A DNA stretch of 64,000 nucleotides from Moryella indoligenes (GTDB lineage Bacteria; Bacillota; Clostridia; Lachnospirales; Lachnospiraceae), in contig NZ_JAUSTO010000003.1 of the NCBI RefSeq assembly GCF_030812885.1, forward strand, positions 192,365 to 256,364, read 5' to 3'. The notes under the pieces are model-generated. The model saw nothing but the letters and a program-made list of their open reading frames with translations. It did no database searches and was not told the origin of the DNA. The position numbers and the translations under genes were made by a program. Below, in pieces: positions 59,868 to 64,000 of this stretch (position 1 is the first letter of the stretch; each line of letters opens with the position of its first letter).

Positions 59868-61328
59868 TCACTCCAGCATCGCATCCTCCGCACCGTAGCA
59901 CGCAGGCGGGAGCAGGGAGCCCACGGCCTCGCGTATCGCGCCGCGGCGTTTCACACAGCGCAGGTAGAAGACAAGCCCCATGGCCGTCCACGCACCAAAT
60001 ATCATCCACTCCTCCGCAGACAGCGTGCAGCCGGTATTCGGCAGCAGATAGAGAGCAGCCATGAATCCTGAGAGCAGCACTGCCATGCTGCCCACCAGCC
60101 CGGCATGTTTCACCCGATAGGGGCGAGGCATTCCGGGCTCCTTTTTTCTGAGCACCAGAAAGGAGAGAGACACCAGACAATAACAAATGCAGCAACCCAG
60201 ATTTCCTGCATCCATGACCCAGACCAGCATCTGCCTCCCGACAAGCGGTGCCAGTGAGGAGAGCGTACCGATCAGTAAAATTGCATTCACCGGCGTGCCA
60301 TGCTTCGGGTGCAGTCTTGCAAACACTTTTGGCAGCATATGGGTCTCTGCGAGTGCATAGATGGCCCGGGAGCCGCCGACCAGGAAGCTGTTCCAGCTGG
60401 TCAGTATCCCGCAGAGTCCTCCGACAATCAGAACCTTCGCCATAAAACGGCTCTGGAAGGCCTTTTCCATCGCATCGGCAGTTACCAGTCCGCTGCCTGA
60501 AACAGAGGAGGTAATCTCTGCTCCTCCCATGAGATAGCCCACTGCAAAGATAATCAGCACATAGAACAGCACGCCCATGACGATGGAGAGCAGCATAATA
60601 AAACCGATCTTTTTTGCCGGGACATCAATCTCCGCTGCTGCCTGCGGTATCACATCAAAACCCATTAAGAAGAAGGGGGTGATAACTGCAACCCGCAGAA
60701 TATGGTTCAGAGAGGAGCCAAGGCTCTCTCCGGCGAGAAGCTGCCCGGAGAGATTTCCGGCATCTCCGCGGAGCGCTGACGCCGCAATCAGGGCGATGCC
60801 CACTCCGCCGATCATAAGAGTCAGCACCGTCTGCAGAGCGGCAGCTGTCTTGGCTCCTCGAATATTTACTGCCGTAATCAGTACAGAGGAGAGCAGTGCA
60901 ACAGCAAGCCAGCTCGCATAGATGTCAAATCCTGCAACGCTGTAGAGATAGCCTCTCAGAAAGCCCGGAAAGAGGTAGGCGAGTATGGATGGCAGCGCAC
61001 AGGCCTCAAAGCAGACTACACCGATATAGCCCAGAACAATTGCCCAGGTGCAGACAAAAGAACCGCTCGCCCCGAGCGCCCGGAGACTGAAGACATGCTC
61101 TCCGCCGCTCTGCGGCATTGCGGCTGTGAGCTCCGCGTAGCTGAGCCCGACAAAGAAAATCATCACACCGCCCAGCACAAAACCAATCGCCGCGCCGAGC
61201 ACTCCGCCTCTCTGTATCCACTCACCCGATGAGACCACCCAGCCCCATCCAATCATGGCTCCAAATGCCATAACCAGAATATCCCAGGTATTCAATTCCT
61301 TCTTTAACTTCATTTTTTCATGACTCAA
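59868..61328 (-). CDS. APC-family amino acid permease
   Basis: A 486-residue permease with about 12 membrane segments. The unwound first helix contains AFGAMIGWGWVVSSGEWIQRGG, and GFDVIPQAAAEIDVPAKKIGF in the middle is typical of the APC superfamily. AAGGAAG lies seven bases before a TTG at 61328, which I take as the start; the ATG at 61313 is the alternative. The substrate is unknown. The promoter carries half-sites for the divergent BusR-like regulator, so it may be an osmolyte or amino-acid uptake system governed by cyclic di-AMP. Confidence 0.88.
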   Translation of the reverse strand: MSHEKMKLKKELNTWDILVMAFGAMIGWGWVVSSGEWIQRGGVLGAAIGFVLGGVMIFFVGLSYAELTAAMPQSGGEHVFSLRALGASGSFVCTWAIVLGYIGVVCFEACALPSILAYLFPGFLRGYLYSVAGFDIYASWLAVALLSSVLITAVNIRGAKTAAALQTVLTLMIGGVGIALIAASALRGDAGNLSGQLLAGESLGSSLNHILRVAVITPFFLMGFDVIPQAAAEIDVPAKKIGFIMLLSIVMGVLFYVLIIFAVGYLMGGAEITSSVSGSGLVTADAMEKAFQSRFMAKVLIVGGLCGILTSWNSFLVGGSRAIYALAETHMLPKVFARLHPKHGTPVNAILLIGTLSSLAPLVGRQMLVWVMDAGNLGCCICYCLVSLSFLVLRKKEPGMPRPYRVKHAGLVGSMAVLLSGFMAALYLLPNTGCTLSAEEWMIFGAWTAMGLVFYLRCVKRRGAIREAVGSLLPPACYGAEDAMLE

Positions 61329-61330
61329 GG

Positions 61331-61390
61331 GTCACTTCCTTTCAGTCTTCCTTCAAGTGACTATTTTATTATATATTAATATGGTCACTT
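61331..61390. promoter_or_regulatory. Bipartite operator: AAGTGAC/GTCACTT half-sites
   Basis: AAGTGAC (61355-61361) and GTCACTT (61384-61390) form a perfect inverted pair with a 22-bp spacer that spans the permease -10 box. A third half-site GTCACTT is at 61331-61337, next to the ribosome site. Long-spaced inverted half-sites fit a tetrameric GntR/RCK_C repressor such as BusR. Confidence 0.6.
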
Positions 61391-61396
61391 TGTCAA
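61368..61396 (-). promoter_or_regulatory. Consensus promoter of the permease gene
   Basis: On the minus strand TTGACA (61396-61391) and TATAAT (61373-61368) are exact consensus hexamers 17 bases apart. Such a strong promoter implies control by a repressor, and the half-sites flank the -10 box. Confidence 0.88.
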
Positions 61397-61419
61397 AGGT
61401 ACGCCTTCTCCCGCCTGCA

Positions 61420-61448
61420 TGGACTCTGCACCTGCTTTTTGATATCAT
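61420..61448 (+). promoter_or_regulatory. Candidate promoter of the BusR-like regulator gene
   Basis: TGGACT (61420-61425) and TATCAT (61443-61448) are 17 bases apart on the plus strand, 81 bases upstream of the regulator start. The match is moderate. Confidence 0.4.
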
Positions 61449-61528
61449 AGACAAAAAAGGGCGGATATCCGTATCTGCATCAAAGGCATACCGCCACAGA
61501 CACAACTCATAAAAGCGAGGAAATCCCC

Positions 61529-62185
61529 ATGAAAACAAAGGATACATCTGTCCGCTATGAATCAAAATATCAGCAGATTGCAGTGGAAATCGCGCAGAGA
61601 ATCGTCGATGGCCGCTATCAGCCCGGCGAACGCCTGAACGCGCGCTCTACGCTTGCGGGCAATTTCAACGTCTCCCCGGAGACGGCAAGAAAGGCAGTCA
61701 ACATACTCGAGGATCTGAATATCATGGAGGCGCGCCACGGAAGCGGCAGCTATGTCTCCTCCGTTGAAAAGGCGGCGGCCTTTCTGAATCGCTACAACAG
61801 CGTACACACAATTCAGGAGACACGGGAGGAGCTTCTTGGCAGCATCGCCAGGCAGCGGGAGGAGCTGGAGCACTTCTCCTCTCTTCTCGATAAGCTTGTG
61901 GTTCAGACCAACCGCGCGCACAATGTCGCCGCGCTGGTGCCCTATGAGCTCCCCATCCCTGAAACCTGCGATAAGATCGGAAAGACCATAGGAGAAATGA
62001 ATCTCTGGCATATGACCGGCGCCACTGTCGTCGCCATACAAAGAAAGGGAGAGACGATCGTCTCTCCCGGGCCCTACGTCACCTTCCGTAAGGATGATAT
62101 TTTATATTTTGTCGGAGGCGAGGCTGCGAAGCAGCGCATGATCAGCTATCTCTTTGAGTCCTCCGGGGATGCCCCCGAACCCTGA
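61529..62185 (+). CDS. BusR-like GntR-family regulator with RCK_C (c-di-AMP-type) domain
   Basis: A 218-residue regulator. Residues 10-78 are a GntR winged helix (YQQIAVEIAQRIVDGRYQPGERLNARSTLAGNFNVSPETARKAV, then GSGSYVSS). About 88-125 are a coiled coil. About 132-212 are an RCK_C/TrkA-C domain (TIGEMNLWHMTGATVVAIQRKGETIVSPGPYVTFRKDDILYFVG). This architecture is that of BusR, the cyclic di-AMP-activated repressor of glycine-betaine uptake in lactococci and streptococci. It is divergent from an amino-acid permease whose promoter carries inverted half-sites. Ligand and target are inferred. Confidence 0.88.
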   Translation: MKTKDTSVRYESKYQQIAVEIAQRIVDGRYQPGERLNARSTLAGNFNVSPETARKAVNILEDLNIMEARHGSGSYVSSVEKAAAFLNRYNSVHTIQETREELLGSIARQREELEHFSSLLDKLVVQTNRAHNVAALVPYELPIPETCDKIGKTIGEMNLWHMTGATVVAIQRKGETIVSPGPYVTFRKDDILYFVGGEAAKQRMISYLFESSGDAPEP

Positions 62186-62206
62186 GAAAGAACAGACTGC
62201 AAAATA

Positions 62207-63523
62207 TCACAGGAAAGCGTGATCTGCACGAAGCTCCTCCGATACCTCCCGCACTGCCTGCTCCGCCTCTCCCAGAACGGAGAGCGAGCCAAAGATCACA
62301 ATGACCGCATCCGGTGCGACTCTCACAAGAAGTCTCTGTACTGCCTCCCGGATGGAGACAGCGCTCTCCACGGAAGGCTGAACCTCCGCAATCGCCTCGC
62401 GCAGCTCCTCTGCCGGGAGCGCACGCGGATTTCCGGGCGTCTCCACTGCAATAATATGCCTCGCAAGCGGCGCGGTCAGTGCGATGATATCCCGGTACTC
62501 CTTGTCCTTAAAGACAGCCATGATGTAATAGAGCTCCCGCCCTGAAAAATACAGCTCCAGAGAGCGCCTCAGCTCGACTGCCGCAGCTTCATTGTGCGCT
62601 CCGTCCAGAATGACTGTCGGCCGTGCGAGGATCTGCGTGAAGCGGCCGCGCCACACAGCTTCATACATTCCCTTCAACGCCTGTGCGTCCGTTATTTCAT
62701 AGCCGAGTGCGCGCAGCGCCTCGATCCCTTCCAGCGCAAGCGCCGCATTCTTAAACTGATACGCCCCCGCGAGCTGTATGCGCACATTCTTCCACTGCTT
62801 ATAATCAAAGCTCTGCGCGCCGAGCGCACTGTCCCGCCTCCGGAGACTCGCAGACTCCACCACCTGAAGTGCGCTGTGCTGCGCCGCTGCGATCTCCCGG
62901 ATTACCACTTCCGCCTCCGGCTCCTGTGCCGCAGAAACAACCCTCGTTCCCGGTTTTATAATACCTGCCTTCTGCCGCGCGATCTCCCCAAGTGTGCTGC
63001 CCAGAAAGTCCATATGATCGAGACTTATGGAAACCAACACCTCCAGAACAGTGGTCTTTATGATATTGGTCGCATCAAGAAGGCCGCCCATGCCTGCCTC
63101 CAGCACGACGAGCTCACAGCCCTGCTCCAGAAAGTACAGAAATGCCGCTGCAGTCTCCAGCTCAAAGCAGGTGGGCCCGGTCTGTCCGTCCCGTCGCATG
63201 GACTCTCCTGCCTCTGCCGCCGCACTGAGTTGCCTTGCAAAGACCTCCTCAGAGATATACTCTCCATTCACCTGATAGCGCTCCCGGTAGCTGAAAACCG
63301 CCGGGGATGTATAGCTGCCTGTCCGGTATCCCGCCTCTTTCAGGACCGCAGCGAGGTAAGCAATCAGCGAGCCCTTGCCGTTTGTCCCCGCGACATGGAT
63401 AAAGCGCAGCTTGTCCTGCGGATTTCCGAGACGCCGGAGCAGCTCTCCTATGGTCTCCAGCCCCGGCCTGCTGCCGGCCTTTCCCGCCTCTAAAAGATAT
63501 GCTCTCGCCTCTCTGTAATTCAT
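62207..63523 (-). CDS. folC: Folylpolyglutamate synthase / dihydrofolate synthase
   Basis: A 438-residue Mur-ligase-fold enzyme adding glutamate to folates. The P-loop VAGTNGKGSLIAYL lies near residue 43, followed by the signature LEAGMGGLLDATNII and DGAHNEAA. I chose the ATG at 63523 (MNYREARAYLLEAG) because the family starts there and the longer frame runs into the 180-bp repeat array. No strong ribosome site is visible. It converges with the regulator gene, 21 bases apart. Confidence 0.93.
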   Translation of the reverse strand: MNYREARAYLLEAGKAGSRPGLETIGELLRRLGNPQDKLRFIHVAGTNGKGSLIAYLAAVLKEAGYRTGSYTSPAVFSYRERYQVNGEYISEEVFARQLSAAAEAGESMRRDGQTGPTCFELETAAAFLYFLEQGCELVVLEAGMGGLLDATNIIKTTVLEVLVSISLDHMDFLGSTLGEIARQKAGIIKPGTRVVSAAQEPEAEVVIREIAAAQHSALQVVESASLRRRDSALGAQSFDYKQWKNVRIQLAGAYQFKNAALALEGIEALRALGYEITDAQALKGMYEAVWRGRFTQILARPTVILDGAHNEAAAVELRRSLELYFSGRELYYIMAVFKDKEYRDIIALTAPLARHIIAVETPGNPRALPAEELREAIAEVQPSVESAVSIREAVQRLLVRVAPDAVIVIFGSLSVLGEAEQAVREVSEELRADHAFL

Positions 63524-63582
63524 ATGCCAATCTGCCTGTCCCTTCTTTTTCTTACATTTTCCCCATGCCGAACTTAAGCAAG

Positions 63583-64000
63583 GATATCCGGAGCGCTCCG
63601 CACCTTGTGCTCTCACGCTCCTCCCGCATTCCGCACTCCCGTGACGCTTCGCGTCCCTTCGTGCTTCATGCGGGGCGGGTCATAAAGCCTCTGGCTCTCT
63701 GGCGGGCAAGCCCCCCGCGCGCCCAGGCTTTTGACCCTGACGTTTACTCTCTTTCAAGTCATGATATCCGGAGCGTTCCGCACCTTGTGCTCTCACGCTC
63801 CTCCCGCATTCCGCACTCCCGTGACGCTTCGCGTCCCTTCGTGCTCCATGCGGGGCGGGTCATAAAGCCTCTGGCTCTCTGGCGGGCAAGCCCGCCGCGC
63901 GCCCGGGCTTTTGACCCTGACGTTTACTCTCTTTCAAGTCATGATATCCGGAGCGTTCCGCACCTTGTGCTCTCACGCTCCTCCCGCATTCCGCACTCCC
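63583..64000. repeat. 180-bp tandem direct repeats, running off the window
   Basis: Two full 180-bp units (63583-63762 and 63763-63942) and 58 bases of a third are head to tail. Units 1 and 2 differ at four positions; the third is identical to unit 2 as far as it goes. Each unit begins GATATCCGGAGCG, contains the small inverted repeat GACGCTTCGCGTC, and ends TCAAGTCAT. One plus-strand frame stays open through all units (from an ATG at 63565, no ribosome site). It is more likely a structured intergenic element than a gene, but a repeat protein cannot be excluded. Confidence 0.9.

Noticed and set aside
63524..63616. Longer N terminus for folC starting at 63616
   Set aside because: The extra 31 residues have no family similarity and run into the repeat array; MNYREARAYLLEAG is the usual start.
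63565..64000. Open frame through the 180-bp repeats as a repeat-protein gene
   Set aside because: There is no ribosome binding site, the composition is Arg/Ser/Pro-rich like a chance frame, and the DNA has repeat-element character. It is reported as a repeat only.

Overview
The window is typical chromosome from an anaerobic, butyrate-forming member of the Clostridia, most likely a Lachnospiraceae-type organism of fairly high G+C. The main evidence is a complete acetyl-CoA-to-butyryl-CoA operon (thl-crt-hbd-bcd-etfB-etfA), a butyryl-CoA:acetate CoA-transferase, a sufCBDSU cluster, a large acyl-CoA dehydratase activase, and Gram-positive regulatory sites (LexA, WalR-like and Rex-like boxes, and TTGACA/TATAAT promoters with 17-bp spacers). 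The genus cannot be fixed from sequence alone; an oral Stomatobaculum-like organism is only a guess. No rRNA, tRNA, CRISPR array, insertion sequence or phage gene was seen.

Layout. 1-7.3 kb: butyrate operon on the minus strand, followed by a terminator and a second hbd copy that is cut by the window edge. 7.4-9.7 kb: two membrane-protein genes, one carrying a zinc ribbon and Gln-rich repeats. 10.2-17.1 kb: a maltodextrin-type ABC transporter operon with a LacI regulator, MalQ and a MsmX-type ATPase, preceded by a 32-bp palindrome. 17.3-18.6 kb: butyryl-CoA:acetate CoA-transferase. 18.7-24.0 kb: Suf Fe-S assembly operon. 24.3-33.5 kb: a sodium-solute-symporter-like protein, a histidine kinase and an NtrC-type sigma-54 activator, then a sigma-54 promoter driving 5-oxoprolinase genes (pxpA, an NRAMP-fold transporter, pxpB, pxpC) and a collapsed ycsI gene. 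33.6-40.3 kb: an NlpC/P60 hydrolase and the operon ilvB-like-serC-serA-DUF1015-DUF1700. 40.5-45.2 kb: a cell-wall-binding protein, rny, and recA-recX with a LexA box. 45.5-51.9 kb: one 2133-residue exported protein combining wall-binding repeats, a beta-helix, a caspase-like protease domain and an EF-hand loop. 52.4-54.7 kb: lysA and a rhomboid-fold protein. 54.9-59.9 kb: a double-module dehydratase activase and a DUF1275 protein. 59.9-62.2 kb: an amino-acid permease with a divergent BusR-like regulator. 62.2-63.5 kb: folC. From 63.58 kb to the end: 180-bp tandem repeats.

How the genes fit together. The first 18.6 kb links sugar uptake and glucan processing to butyrate formation; the CoA-transferase closes the pathway about 10 kb from the main operon. 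The symporter/kinase/activator set resembles a Pseudomonas CbrAB system with the transporter and kinase as separate, translationally coupled proteins. Its likely target, the pxp operon, lies next door behind a canonical -24/-12 promoter. The strongest candidates for undescribed biology are this sigma-54 5-oxoproline module, the giant surface caspase, an acetolactate-synthase-like enzyme with Val in place of the catalytic Glu, and a c-di-AMP-type repressor with bipartite half-sites on its neighbour's promoter.
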